The translations under genes were made by a program, and so were the position numbers. Source: Thermoclostridium caenicola (lineage in GTDB: Bacteria > Bacillota > Clostridia > DSM-8532). From it: a DNA stretch of 64,000 nt. Where the stretch lies: positions 62,001 to 126,000 of the forward strand of contig NZ_FQZP01000002.1 in NCBI RefSeq assembly GCF_900142095.1, written 5' to 3'. Positions within the stretch are counted from its first letter, which is position 1. Every line of letters begins with the position of its first letter. Below, one piece after another: positions 44,945 to 54,090 of this stretch. The notes under the pieces were generated by a model, which had not been told where the DNA came from, did not search any database, and saw only the letters and a program-made list of their open reading frames with translations.

Positions 44945-45754
44945 ATGAAAAGGAAGATCATTATCGGAACCTGCGCCCTGTTGGGTGCAGGCCTTATATA
45001 CATTGTCGCGGCCCTGGGTTCCTCCCCGGGAGGAAAAGTGCTCACGGCAGATGACAGCGTAAGGTTTGAAGCAACCGTTCATGAAGGTCCCGGCACCAAC
45101 CTGAAGCCTTTCCCGCCGGCAGTGGCAGACCATCAGGCGGAGCATCAGCTGCTCAAAGCAGCATCAGTCGCGGAGGCAACAGTTTCAGAAATCACCCCGG
45201 AGGCACCGGAAAAGCCGACCCCCAGCGCGACGCCCAAGGCTTCAGCCAATGCCACGGTCAAAGTTACAGCCAAGAACACGGCCAAGACCACTCAGAAAAC
45301 CGCGTCCACGCCTGCTTCCACTCCCAAACCAGGCACAGCAACCAGCACTGTCACCACACCGCCGGCCAATTCCGAAGGATTGGCAGGGAAAGTGATCATC
45401 ACGGCCAAAAAATATCTTGGGGTTCCCTATGTCTGGGGCGGCACCTCACCTTCCGGATTTGACTGCTCGGGATTCATCCAGTATGTTTACGCCCAGAACG
45501 GCGTTACGCTGCCCAGGACGTCAGCGGAACAGTATGGAGCGGGCAAGTCCATTTCCAAGGCCGACCTGAAGCCGGGAGACCTGGTTTTTTTTGAAACCTA
45601 CAAACCCGGACCGTCCCATGTAGGCATCTATCTGGGTAACAGCCAGTTCATCCATGCCAGCTCCGGCAGCGGTAAAGTCATGCTGTCAAACCTGACCTCC
45701 TCGTATTATACCGAGCACTACATCGGTTCCCGAAGGGTGCTGAACCAGCCGTAA
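44945..45754 (+). CDS. Secreted NlpC/P60 peptidoglycan endopeptidase
   Basis: 269 residues. A signal or anchor segment (about 4-22) is followed by a low-complexity Thr/Ala/Pro/Lys linker (about 70-140) and a C-terminal NlpC/P60 domain (about 148-267). The catalytic Cys is in SGFDCSGFIQYVYAQNG, the His in GPSHVGIYLGN and the third residue (His) in FIHASSGSG. These enzymes cut D-Glu-diaminopimelate bonds in wall peptides and act in growth or sporulation. ATG at 44945 follows AAAGGAG. A long, stem-rich leader precedes it and a hairpin follows, so it is transcribed alone. Confidence 0.92.
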   Translation: MKRKIIIGTCALLGAGLIYIVAALGSSPGGKVLTADDSVRFEATVHEGPGTNLKPFPPAVADHQAEHQLLKAASVAEATVSEITPEAPEKPTPSATPKASANATVKVTAKNTAKTTQKTASTPASTPKPGTATSTVTTPPANSEGLAGKVIITAKKYLGVPYVWGGTSPSGFDCSGFIQYVYAQNGVTLPRTSAEQYGAGKSISKADLKPGDLVFFETYKPGPSHVGIYLGNSQFIHASSGSGKVMLSNLTSSYYTEHYIGSRRVLNQP

Positions 45755-45761
45755 CAGCAAA

Positions 45762-45786
45762 GCTCCGTCCTCACACAGGACGGAGC
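45762..45786. terminator. Bidirectional hairpin between the NlpC/P60 and antiporter genes
   Basis: GCTCCGTCCT (45762-45771) and AGGACGGAGC (45777-45786) form a 10-bp perfect stem between convergent genes. The T-run is better in the minus reading. Confidence 0.7.
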
Positions 45787-45834
45787 ATATTCATATCTGT
45801 CCCATATTCAATCAGGCATCGGTACCATACCGCA

Positions 45835-47025
45835 TTATGCAATGGAATGCTTGTTCTGGTAAACAATCTTGAGCAGAATGGGCGTAATGATGGTCGTGAC
45901 CACAACCGTTACCACCAGGGGCGCGACAAAAACTTCCGGCATAAGCCCCAGCGCCAGTCCTTTGTTGGCAACGATCAGCGCCACTTCACCACGGGAAACC
46001 ATGCCAATTCCCACCCTGAGAGAGTCCCTGCCATCGCATCCCGACAGCCTGGCTCCAACGCCGCAGCCGACGATTTTGCTGATAACAGCCACCACTATAA
46101 GCAGCAAAGTCATGAGCAGCATGGTGCCGTTCAGATTAACTTTGCTGATGGATATTCCCACACTGGCAAAAAACACCGGGGCCAGCAGCATGTAGGACAG
46201 GATATCAAATCTCCTGTTGATGAAATGCACCTGCCTGGTATTGGACAGGACCACGCCTGCAATAAATGCGCCTGTGATATCAGCCACACCGAAATAATGC
46301 TCGGCAACATAGGCCAGAATCAGGCAGAAGGAAAATGTTATGAGCACATAGCGTCTTCGCTCCTTCTGACCGCCGGTAAGTCTTTCAAAAATGACATAGA
46401 AGACGAACCCCGCGGCGACAGCCAGTACGAAGAAGGCCACGATCTTCCCGAGGATAACCCAGACATTTACCGAGGTATCGGCAGTACCGGATACAATGGT
46501 CAGGAGGATGATGCCAAGCACATCGTCGATGAGCGCGGCGCTGACAATAATCGTTCCGCTCTTTGAATTCAGATGTCCCAGTTCCTTAAGCGTTTCAACC
46601 GTGATGCTGACCGAGGTTGCCGTAAGAACCGTACCCATAAAAACATTCTGCAGGAAGGCCTTCTGGTCCATATTCGAGAACCCGCCGTTGAAAAGGGCAG
46701 CCAATGTGAAGCCACCGGCCAGGGGTATGATGACACCAAGGGAAGCCACCAGTATGCCCGACTTTCCGCTTCGCTTCAGTTCCTTCAAATCCATCTCCAT
46801 ACCGGCAGAGAACATGAGCACAATGACACCAAGTTCCGCCAGCTTTTTAATCAATTCAGACTCGCTGACGATGCCAAGAACCGCCGGCCCCATGATGACA
46901 CCGGCCACCAGGGCCCCTACCACCTGCGGCATTCTGACACGTTTCGAGAAAATTCCGAATATTTTGGTACACAGCAAAATTAATGCCAAATCCAAAAGAA
47001 ACTCATAAAAGTTGTCGTGTCCCAT
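45835..47025 (-). CDS. CPA2/Kef-type cation:proton antiporter
   Basis: 396 residues with about twelve membrane helices of the monovalent cation:proton antiporter-2 family. Characteristic segments are RMPQVVGALVAGVIMGPAVLG, GVIVLMFSAGMEMDLKEL, SAALIDDVLGIILLTIV (the paired Asp near residue 165 bind the cation) and GMVSRGEVALIVANKGLALG. No C-terminal TrkA-N/RCK nucleotide domain is present, unlike KefB/C. It would move Na+ or K+ against protons to control pH or ion balance. ATG at 47025 lies nine bases after GGAGG. Confidence 0.92.
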   Translation of the reverse strand: MGHDNFYEFLLDLALILLCTKIFGIFSKRVRMPQVVGALVAGVIMGPAVLGIVSESELIKKLAELGVIVLMFSAGMEMDLKELKRSGKSGILVASLGVIIPLAGGFTLAALFNGGFSNMDQKAFLQNVFMGTVLTATSVSITVETLKELGHLNSKSGTIIVSAALIDDVLGIILLTIVSGTADTSVNVWVILGKIVAFFVLAVAAGFVFYVIFERLTGGQKERRRYVLITFSFCLILAYVAEHYFGVADITGAFIAGVVLSNTRQVHFINRRFDILSYMLLAPVFFASVGISISKVNLNGTMLLMTLLLIVVAVISKIVGCGVGARLSGCDGRDSLRVGIGMVSRGEVALIVANKGLALGLMPEVFVAPLVVTVVVTTIITPILLKIVYQNKHSIA

Positions 47026-47192
47026 TGCATTAGTCCTCCGCGAACCCTTGTATATAAATATAACCAATGGACAAGTGTATCATAAAAAAAACATGATTGC
47101 ATCAGGTAATATTTTAAATTTTTTCCGCTCAGGCCGATTTGCTTTCGTGTATAATAATAAGATAAGCGAAACAATATACAGAGGTGGACAAG

Positions 47193-48068
47193 GTGTTTGA
47201 AAAGCTCAGAGAAAAGATAAAAAGCTGGAAACAGCCCAGAGAGGTAATCCCTTCGGCTGATCTTTATCAACTCCTGTATGGGCGGGTCGAAAACCTGCCG
47301 TCCACCGAGGATATAGAAATCGCCTGCGATCTGGAAATAGCCAAGCGGCCTGTCCAGGTGGCTGTGGTCCGTGTAGGCGATATCGCATGCGAGCCGGAAA
47401 AATTGCATATGATGCTGAAATACTGTACCGAGATCAGCGATTCCGACGAGGTTTTGCCCGTCAGCGACGGATGCAATCAGGTTATCCTGCTGTTTTTCAG
47501 GGATACGATCTGGGAGGAGCAAGCCCGGGATATCCTGGAAGACCTGAAGAAGGCTTTTCTAGAAAAATGGCCGGAGGACAGCCTCTGCATCACCCTTGGT
47601 ACCCTCGAGGAGTATGTACGTGAGGGAGAGCCAGCCTGGCGGAGGTCCTATAAAACGGCCATCGGTCTTCAGGATTACCGCTATGTCAAACCCAAGGGCA
47701 AAATCATCGCCTATTCGGATATCGTTTCCAGAAGACAGAGATATCCCCTGGGCGTTGAATTCAACTTTGATCGCCTGAAGAAATGCCTGGAAGCCGATGA
47801 CGCCGGATTGCACTGCAAATGGCTTGCGGATACCTATAAAACACTTTCGGAAAGCGGACAGGATACATTTGGGCTGTTGTACCATCTCACACTGGAGATC
47901 GTGGTCAATGTCGTTTCCCTGTTCCGGGAGAGGGGGCTTGTTGCCGAAGCCTACCTCGAAAAACCGGAAAAACTGGTGCATGAGGTGCTGAGCATAGATA
48001 ACCCGCAGGATCTGCATCGTTGGACGGATGACTTTCTGGAAAAATGCCGGAAAGCTCTCAGGCAATAA
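47193..48068 (+). CDS. Stand-alone YesN-type middle (degenerate GGDEF-like) domain protein
   Basis: 291 residues, cytoplasmic, no recognised enzyme signature. Residues about 50-175 resemble the middle domain of YesN-type regulators: [18 protein letters not shown], ending with [20 protein letters not shown], then a shared helix [20 protein letters not shown]. The rest is helical with [17 protein letters not shown], like the same regulators' linker. It lacks both the REC receiver and the AraC DNA-binding domain. GTG at 47193 follows GAGGTGG. It is divergent from the antiporter gene and precedes mscL by 38 bases, so an envelope-signal or adaptor role is possible but unproven. Confidence 0.75.
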   Translation: MFEKLREKIKSWKQPREVIPSADLYQLLYGRVENLPSTEDIEIACDLEIAKRPVQVAVVRVGDIACEPEKLHMMLKYCTEISDSDEVLPVSDGCNQVILLFFRDTIWEEQARDILEDLKKAFLEKWPEDSLCITLGTLEEYVREGEPAWRRSYKTAIGLQDYRYVKPKGKIIAYSDIVSRRQRYPLGVEFNFDRLKKCLEADDAGLHCKWLADTYKTLSESGQDTFGLLYHLTLEIVVNVVSLFRERGLVAEAYLEKPEKLVHEVLSIDNPQDLHRWTDDFLEKCRKALRQ

Positions 48069-48106
48069 GCCGGTTGAGCTGTTTTCTGAGCGGGGGGTGT
48101 CTTATC

Positions 48107-48517
48107 ATGCTGGACGATTTTAGAAAATTTGCCATCAGGGGCAATGTCCTCGATCTGGCCATAGGTGTTATCATAGGCGGAGCCTTCGGCAAAATCGTAA
48201 CATCCCTGGTCAACGATATCATTATGCCCGTTATCGGACTGTTTCTCGGGAAGATCGATTTTTCAAACCTATCCATTCAGGTCGGTGACGCCACCATCAA
48301 CTATGGTCTTTTCTTCAACAATGTGGTGGACTTTCTGATCATCTCCTTTTCCATCTATTTTGTGATCAAAAGGATGAACAGGATCACCGGAAAGGACAGG
48401 AAGGAAGAGCCCGCAACCAAAAAATGCCGTTTTTGCTGCTCCGACATCGACATCAAGGCCATCAGGTGCCCCCACTGCACTTCCATGCTGGACGAAACGC
48501 AGGACTTAAGGGCATGA
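48107..48517 (+). CDS. mscL: Large-conductance mechanosensitive channel with zinc-ribbon tail
   Basis: 136 residues. Residues 1-95 are Msc[21 protein letters not shown] (helix 1 with the pore Gly/Ala pattern), [20 protein letters not shown] and the second helix [19 protein letters not shown] 40-residue tail ends in a four-Cys knuckle [18 protein letters not shown], like other clostridial MscL proteins. It opens under severe osmotic shock. GGGGGGTG precedes ATG 48107. It probably shares a transcript with the preceding YesN-middle-domain gene, 38 bases upstream. Confidence 0.93.
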   Translation: MLDDFRKFAIRGNVLDLAIGVIIGGAFGKIVTSLVNDIIMPVIGLFLGKIDFSNLSIQVGDATINYGLFFNNVVDFLIISFSIYFVIKRMNRITGKDRKEEPATKKCRFCCSDIDIKAIRCPHCTSMLDETQDLRA

Positions 48518-48597
48518 GGACGGATTGGATATATCGGACGAACCGGGCTTGTACCGGTGCTGAAGCATGACCTGGTATGCAGAAAGGAGTACAGTCA

Positions 48598-49827
48598 ATG
48601 AACCGCAGCATTCTGGAGAAATACGCAAGGCTGGCCATTAAGACAGGAATCAATATTCAACCGGGACAGATCGTTGTCATCAACGCTCCCCTGGATTGTG
48701 CCGAATTCGCAAGAATTGCAGCCGAAACCGCCTATCGCGAGGGTGCCGGGGATGTTGTAATCAACTGGTATGATGAGCTTTTCCAGAAAATCCGGTATCT
48801 GAACGCTCCTGACCAGGTCTTTGACAGCTTTCCCGAATGGCGGCGGATGCTTTATGTGGATCACGCAAGGGAAGGGGCTGCTTTCCTGAGCATATATGCC
48901 GACGATCCGGAATTGATGAGGGAAGTATCCCCGGAAAGGCTGGCAAGGGCAAACAAGGCCAAGAACACCGCTCTGAAAGAGTACTACGAAAGGATCATGA
49001 GCAATAGAAACAGTTGGTCCATCATCGCTTTACCAACCATGTCATGGGCATCACGGGTGTTCCCGGAGGATGCGCCCGACAAGGCCATTGAAAAGCTCTG
49101 GGATGCCATCATCAAAGCCGTGCGCCTTGATGCCGCCGACCCGGTTGCTGTATGGAAAGACCATCTGAAAAGCCTGAAGCAGCGTCTGGATTTTCTCAAC
49201 GGTCACAGGTTCAGGTTCCTGAAGTTCCATAATTCCCTCGGGACCGACCTGACCATTGAACTGCCAAAGGAGCATCTCTGGACCGGCGGGGCCGACTATA
49301 CTCCAGAGGGTGTGGAGTTTATTGCCAATATGCCCACGGAAGAGGTCTTTACACTGCCTCTGCGGACAGGAGTCAACGGCACGGCAGTGGCCTCCATGCC
49401 ATTAAGCTACAATGGCCGGCTGATCAAGGACTTTTCATTGACCTTTAAGGAGGGAAGGATCGTCGACTTCAAAGCCGGAGAAGGCTATGATTCCCTTAAA
49501 ACACTGATTGAGACTGATGAAGGCTCCCGCTACCTGGGAGAGGTAGCCCTGGTTCCGGCAGACTCACCCATCGCAAAATCCAACATTCTGTTCCTGAATA
49601 CGCTCTTCGACGAAAACGCATCCTGTCACCTGGCCATCGGACGGGCCTATCCCACCAATCTCAGAAACGGAATCCAAATGAGCCAGGAAGAGCTGGATGA
49701 AGCCGGCGTAAACGATTCCATTGTCCATGAGGATTTCATGATCGGAACGCCCGACATGGATATCACCGGCATTCTCCCTGACGGCGGAGAAATCCCTGTT
49801 TTCAGGAACGGCCGCTTTGCTTTCTGA
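48598..49827 (+). CDS. M29 family aminopeptidase (AmpS/AmpT type)
   Basis: 409 residues of the thermophilic aminopeptidase family (peptidase M29). The C-terminal metal centre is readable: EGVEFIANMPTEEVFTLP, DEGSRYLGEVALVP, LFDENASCHLAIGRAYP and VHEDFMIGTPDMDITG, which supply the Glu, His, Tyr and Asp ligands. It is a cytoplasmic dinuclear metallopeptidase that removes N-terminal residues from peptides. ATG at 48598 follows AAAGGAG. It follows mscL by 80 bases, and a 199-base gap separates it from DUF1846. M29 members vary in specificity, so no substrate is assigned. Confidence 0.93.
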   Translation: MNRSILEKYARLAIKTGINIQPGQIVVINAPLDCAEFARIAAETAYREGAGDVVINWYDELFQKIRYLNAPDQVFDSFPEWRRMLYVDHAREGAAFLSIYADDPELMREVSPERLARANKAKNTALKEYYERIMSNRNSWSIIALPTMSWASRVFPEDAPDKAIEKLWDAIIKAVRLDAADPVAVWKDHLKSLKQRLDFLNGHRFRFLKFHNSLGTDLTIELPKEHLWTGGADYTPEGVEFIANMPTEEVFTLPLRTGVNGTAVASMPLSYNGRLIKDFSLTFKEGRIVDFKAGEGYDSLKTLIETDEGSRYLGEVALVPADSPIAKSNILFLNTLFDENASCHLAIGRAYPTNLRNGIQMSQEELDEAGVNDSIVHEDFMIGTPDMDITGILPDGGEIPVFRNGRFAF

Positions 49828-50026
49828 ACATGGGCATATTGCGCCCTGATGGGAGCAGAGCCATGGCGGCAGCCGTTCCTCGGGCAGCAAAGTACGTTTT
49901 GAGAAACAAGATGGTTTTCACCGGCCAGGCGATTGACCGGATGGAACCATTATGTTATTGTTTGTAAGGGTAAAAAAAGAGTCCTTTTTGTTGATTTAAT
50001 TTAATATGCATTTTTAGGGGTCCATC

Positions 50027-51511
50027 ATGACAAGAGTAGGATTTGATAACGAGAAATACCTAAGTTTGCAATCACAGAAGATACGCGAGAGGATCGCTCT
50101 GTTTGGCGGCAAGCTTTATCTTGAGTTCGGCGGAAAACTGTTTGACGACTATCATGCTTCCAGAGTCCTCCCGGGATTCAAGCCCGACAGCAAGGTCAAA
50201 ATGCTCCTGCAGCTCAAGGAGCAGGCAGAGATCGTCATTGCCATCAATGCCGATGATATAGAGAAAAACAAGCGGCGCGGCGACCTGGGAATCACCTATG
50301 ATATGGACGTGCTTCGTCTGATCGATGCTTTTCGTGAAATCGGGCTCTACGTGGGGAGCGTGGTCATCACCCAATACCGTTCCCAGTATTCGGCCGATCA
50401 GTTCCAAAAGCGCCTTGAAAATCTGGGGATGAAGGTATACCGGCATTATCCCATACCCGATTATCCGTCCAATGTTCCGCTGATTGTCAGCGATAACGGC
50501 TACGGCAAAAACGACTATATTGAAACCTCCCGTTCCCTGGTGGTGGTTACCGCTCCGGGGCCGGGAAGCGGAAAGATGGCCGTTTGCCTTTCCCAGCTGT
50601 ACCATGAGCATAAGCGTGGCATAGAGGCCGGATACGCGAAGTTTGAAACCTTCCCCATCTGGAACCTCCCATTGAAGCATCCGGTCAACCTGGCCTATGA
50701 GGCGGCAACTACCGATCTTAACGACGTGAATATGATCGATCCTTTCTATCTTGAGGCCTACGGCTCAACAGCCGTAAGCTACAATAGGGATGTGGATATT
50801 TTCCCGGTTCTCAACGCCATCCTGGAAAAAATCAAGGGGCAATCCCCCTATAAAAGCCCTACCGACATGGGTGTAAACATGGCGGGCTATTGCATCATCG
50901 ACGATGAAGTGGTATGCCGGGCATCCGAGCAGGAAGTCATACGTCGCTATTACAATACCTATTGCGCTCTGCGCCAGGGTTTTGCCGATAAGGCCGAGGT
51001 ATATAAGCTTGAGCTTTTGATGAAGCAATTGGGCATATCCTCAAAGGACAGGCCCGTTGTTGACGCTGCACTCGCGCGTGCGGAGGAAACCGGCGGCCCT
51101 GCGGTGGCTATCCAGCTCCATGACGGGCGCATCGTCACGGGTAAGACCAGTTCGCTCCTGGGCGCTTCAGCGGCTGCCCTGCTCAATGCACTGAAAGAAC
51201 TGGGCGGTATCCATCATGATATCCATCTGATTTCGCCCATCGTCATTGAGCCCATCCAGGTTCTGAAAATCAACCACATGGGCAACAGGAATCCCCGTCT
51301 GCATACCGATGAGATCCTGATCGCCCTGTCCATCTGCGCCGCCACCAACCCCACTGCGGCGCTGGCTTTGGAGCAGCTTCCCAAGCTCCGGGACTGCGAA
51401 GCCCATTCAACGGTCATCCTGTCCAAGGTTGATGAAAACGTCTTCCAGAAGCTGGGGATCCGTCTGACATGCGAGCCCCAGTACCAGACCAAGAAGCTGT
51501 ACCATAAATGA
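50027..51511 (+). CDS. DUF1846 family protein
   Basis: 494 residues, the normal DUF1846 length, highly conserved from end to end. Landmarks are the N-terminal GGKLYLEFGGKLFDDYHASRV, VVVTAPGPGSGKMAVCLSQLY (a Gly-rich, P-loop-like segment about residue 173) and LHTDEILIALSICAATNP near the C terminus. Structures of relatives show a Rossmann-like fold but no proven reaction. The P-loop-like segment suggests nucleotide binding. The gene follows the aminopeptidase on the same strand and is followed by fmdB 51 bases downstream. The function is unknown. Confidence 0.92.
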   Translation: MTRVGFDNEKYLSLQSQKIRERIALFGGKLYLEFGGKLFDDYHASRVLPGFKPDSKVKMLLQLKEQAEIVIAINADDIEKNKRRGDLGITYDMDVLRLIDAFREIGLYVGSVVITQYRSQYSADQFQKRLENLGMKVYRHYPIPDYPSNVPLIVSDNGYGKNDYIETSRSLVVVTAPGPGSGKMAVCLSQLYHEHKRGIEAGYAKFETFPIWNLPLKHPVNLAYEAATTDLNDVNMIDPFYLEAYGSTAVSYNRDVDIFPVLNAILEKIKGQSPYKSPTDMGVNMAGYCIIDDEVVCRASEQEVIRRYYNTYCALRQGFADKAEVYKLELLMKQLGISSKDRPVVDAALARAEETGGPAVAIQLHDGRIVTGKTSSLLGASAAALLNALKELGGIHHDIHLISPIVIEPIQVLKINHMGNRNPRLHTDEILIALSICAATNPTAALALEQLPKLRDCEAHSTVILSKVDENVFQKLGIRLTCEPQYQTKKLYHK

Positions 51512-51562
51512 ACTATCCCAGGGGCTCCCAAGCCCCTGGCGCACATGCACGAGGTGATCCAT

Positions 51563-51778
51563 ATGCCTTTTTATGATTTGAGATGCAAATGCGGTGAAGT
51601 GTTCAATATCATGGCCTCCATCAGCGATAAGGAAAACAGGCGGATTACATGCCCCAAATGCGGCAGTAATGAACTGGAAACCGTGTTTTCCAACGTGAAT
51701 GTCATACAATCAAGGGGGACAAACAGGAATGAATGCCCCCATATTGATCGTTGCGGAGGATGCTGCCACAGGGGGTAA
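51563..51778 (+). CDS. FmdB-type zinc-ribbon protein
   Basis: 71 residues. The CxxC knuckles are CKCG (about residues 8-11) and CPKCGS (about 30-35) in the FmdB regulatory-protein pattern PFYDLRCKCGEVFNI. A third Cys/His cluster (CPHIDRCGGCCHRG) closes the protein. The fold binds zinc; a DNA- or RNA-binding role is assumed but undemonstrated. ATG at 51563 lies after GAGGTGATC. It is likely in an operon with DUF1846, and a GGGGGT-AACAC-ACCCCC-TTT terminator follows. Confidence 0.85.
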   Translation: MPFYDLRCKCGEVFNIMASISDKENRRITCPKCGSNELETVFSNVNVIQSRGTNRNECPHIDRCGGCCHRG

Positions 51779-51790
51779 CACACCCCCTTT
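51771..51790 (+). terminator. Terminator of the FmdB gene
   Basis: GGGGGT and ACCCCC pair around AACAC, then TTT. The stem is only six base pairs but all G-C except one. Confidence 0.7.
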
Positions 51791-52308
51791 CCCATTTCAA
51801 ATCGCCATGAACGAGCCTCATTTCCGCCAGTCACTTTTCCGATACATCCGCAAAACAAGAAAAATCTTGCCTTTTTTCAGCCAGCAAATCCATTTTGTCG
51901 TGCCATAAACACAATCTCCATTCATTTGCCTTCCGGCAGGATATATGACGATCGGATCCGCTGAGCCATCCAGACCTATGCGTATTCAACCGGCTTTTGG
52001 TCACTCCCCCTGCGTATCCCATTAAGCAGCCGTCCCACCTGAAAAATATCAATCCCCCTTGCAAAGTCAACTCCAAAACCATAAAACTGGCACTGCCTGC
52101 ATAGCCGTTTGCCGGCATTTGCCGAAGCGGTTGCCTTCCGTTCCATGTTAGCCTGCATAATTTAGTAAAATATTCCAGCCGGACAGGCTTTACCAATTTG
52201 CCACCAATATTTAATTTTTGATCCAGTTATATTATATTAATATTGTAATCAGATAAAAGTTATATTAAAATTGGTTGATATTTGTCGAAAACCGGGAGGC
52301 TTGATGGA
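51791..52308. other. Gene-poor 520-base region with a minus-strand small ORF or structured RNA
   Basis: The plus strand shows no gene. On the minus strand a 57-60-codon frame (about 52158-51976) reads as a compact protein, with CRQCQFYGFGVDFARGIDIF and QVGRLLNGIRRG, but its ribosome site is weak. The same stretch is rich in paired segments (for example CCGGC/GCCGG and a GCATAGCC/GCCTGCATA pattern). It may be a small protein or an uncharacterised ncRNA. The right end (about 52200-52290) is very AT-rich and holds the kinase promoter. Confidence 0.35.
51976..52158 (-). CDS. Possible 57-60-residue small protein
   Basis: The translation from ATG 52158 (or the internal ATG at 52146) ends KPVEYA at 51976. 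Sensible codon use and a cysteine pair (RLCRQCQFYGFG) give it some credibility, yet AGGCTAAC before the second ATG is a weak ribosome site and no family is recognised. It might equally be the sequence of a folded RNA. Confidence 0.3.
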   Translation of the reverse strand: MQANMERKATASANAGKRLCRQCQFYGFGVDFARGIDIFQVGRLLNGIRRGSDQKPVEYA

Positions 52309-53960
52309 ATGGGTCATTTTCAGGTATATCAGGCGCAGTTTACGGTCCGCCGTGGAACCATATCCGACGTAAGGGGCGCCTTTTATCAGATAACGGGCTT
52401 TACCAGGAAGGATTTCCTCAATAAAAGGTTTGATCCTGTTTTCAGAAAGCTATTGAAAGCGACCGTCGAAATCAAGCAGATCAGCCCGGGAGCCGATCCG
52501 GTCACCTGTTTCATATTCACCAGGGACTTTGAGGCCAGGGAAGTAAACGTCTCCGCAAGCATAGGTTCCGATCCGGCATGCATAAACTACAGGATTGAGG
52601 AGACACCCGGCATCCGTTTCGACAGAAGATTCAGCGGTCTGAAAAAGCTGTTTGCAGACAGCAAGCTTGGGGTGTGTATGCTGTCGTCACCCGAACTGAT
52701 TCTGCTGAGGGCAAATGATGCCTTCCTGAATCTCCTGGAATGTGAAGCTGTTCAGGAGCATCACGAGGTTTTGGGTCGCCGTTTGGATGAACTCATCGAC
52801 AGAGAGTTGCTGCCCGGCATAAAAAGCGAGCTGACGAAGGTCATCGGGAAGGATGAATCCCAGCGCTCATTTCAGCTGATCAGCAAGTCCAGAAACCAAT
52901 ACTGCAGCATCGATCTGTTCCCTATCAGCGACAGCCGGAAGAACAGGTATATACTTGGAGTCATCAGGGATATCTCAGAATTTGTTCTGGAGATGGAAAA
53001 GAGCAGGGAGAGAAAAACACAGCTCGAATTCATCCTTGAGAACATGAATGACGGCCTGATCATCACCGACAACCAGGCCAACGTCATCAAATGGTCAAGG
53101 CCCATCAGGAAGCATTGTTTCGGGCTGAGCAGGAAAAAAACGAAGCCCTCAGAAAGGCCATGGCACTTAAGGACGAGTTCCTTTCCCTGATCTCCCATGA
53201 GTTCAAAACGCCTATCAGCGTCATCATTGCGGCCGTCCAGGCCATGGAAGCCCTATTCGGCGGACAGCTCGACACGCGGATAAAAAACTATATCCAGAGG
53301 ATCCGGCAAAACGCATACCGGCAGCTTCGCCTGGTCAATAACCTGCTTGAACTGGCCCGGATCAGTTCAGGGCAGGTCAAAATGCGTGTCAGAAACTACG
53401 ATATCGTTTTTCTTTCTTCATCCATCACCCGTTCGGTCGTCCCCTATGCGGATCAGAAGGGAGTAAAGCTTTTTTTCTCTTCGACCATCCGGGAGAAGAT
53501 CATCGGGATTGATGATGAAAAATATGAACGCATCCTGCTGAACCTGCTGTCAAATGCCATCAAGTTCACGCCAGGCGGCAAATCCGTCTTTGTGCGCCTG
53601 TCCTGCATCGACAGCAAGCAGGGCGGTCAGGTATGCGTCGAGGTGGAAGACGAAGGGATCGGCATTCCCGAAGACCAGCAGGAAATGATCTTTGAAAAAC
53701 TCGCCCAGGTGGAAGGGGTTCAGGCACCCGGAACCGGCGGCACCGGCCTTGGCCTGTCACTGGCCAAGCTCTATACAAAAGCACTGGGAGGAAGCCTATC
53801 CCTGAAAAGCCAGGTGGGCCGGGGTTCCTGTTTTACCCTGCTCTTGCCCGACAGGCAGGCGGACGTACTGGATTCGGTGGCGGAATGCGCCGCATGCGGA
53901 CCCGAACATCCCATACAAAGGGTGGCTATTGAATTCTCGGACCTCTATCCCATGGAATGA
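52309..53960 (+). pseudogene. PAS-domain sensor histidine kinase, frameshifted
   Basis: Cytoplasmic kinase with no membrane helix. An N-terminal PAS-like domain (about 1-110) and a second one (about 115-235, ending NRYILGVIRDISEFVLE) precede a coil and a truncated third PAS start (NDGLIITDNQANVIK). The frame then breaks at the A-run 53089-53091. The next frame continues MVKAHQEALFRAEQEKNEAL, the HisKA box FLSLISHEFKTPISVI (active His) and the HATPase core NLLSNAIKFTPGGK, DEGIGIP and GTGGTGLGLSLAKLY. One more A joins the frames into about 550 residues. Even repaired, the third PAS is mostly missing. ATG 52309 follows GGGAGG. No response regulator adjoins. Confidence 0.8.
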
Positions 53961-54009
53961 CAGGACATTTGGGTTTGAAGCCTTTCAATGAACCGGAAAT
54001 CCATGCAAA

Positions 54010-54044
54010 AAGGTGCCGGTACGCTTAAACAGCGCCGGCACCTT
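54010..54044. terminator. Bidirectional terminator between the PAS kinase and ppdK
   Basis: AAGGTGCCGG (54010-54019) pairs with CCGGCACCTT (54035-54044). The minus reading continues into TTTTT, serving ppdK; the plus reading has TTGTTTA. Confidence 0.85.
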
Positions 54045-54090
54045 GTTTATTGCATCTTCAATCCATTGCGATCAGGCTGTTGACCTTTCC

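Noticed and set aside
52081-52150. c-di-GMP-I (GEMM) riboswitch on the minus strand
   Set aside because: Short similarity (GGCAA and GCAAA segments), but the CTAA element and downstream receptor are missing and no minus-strand gene follows.
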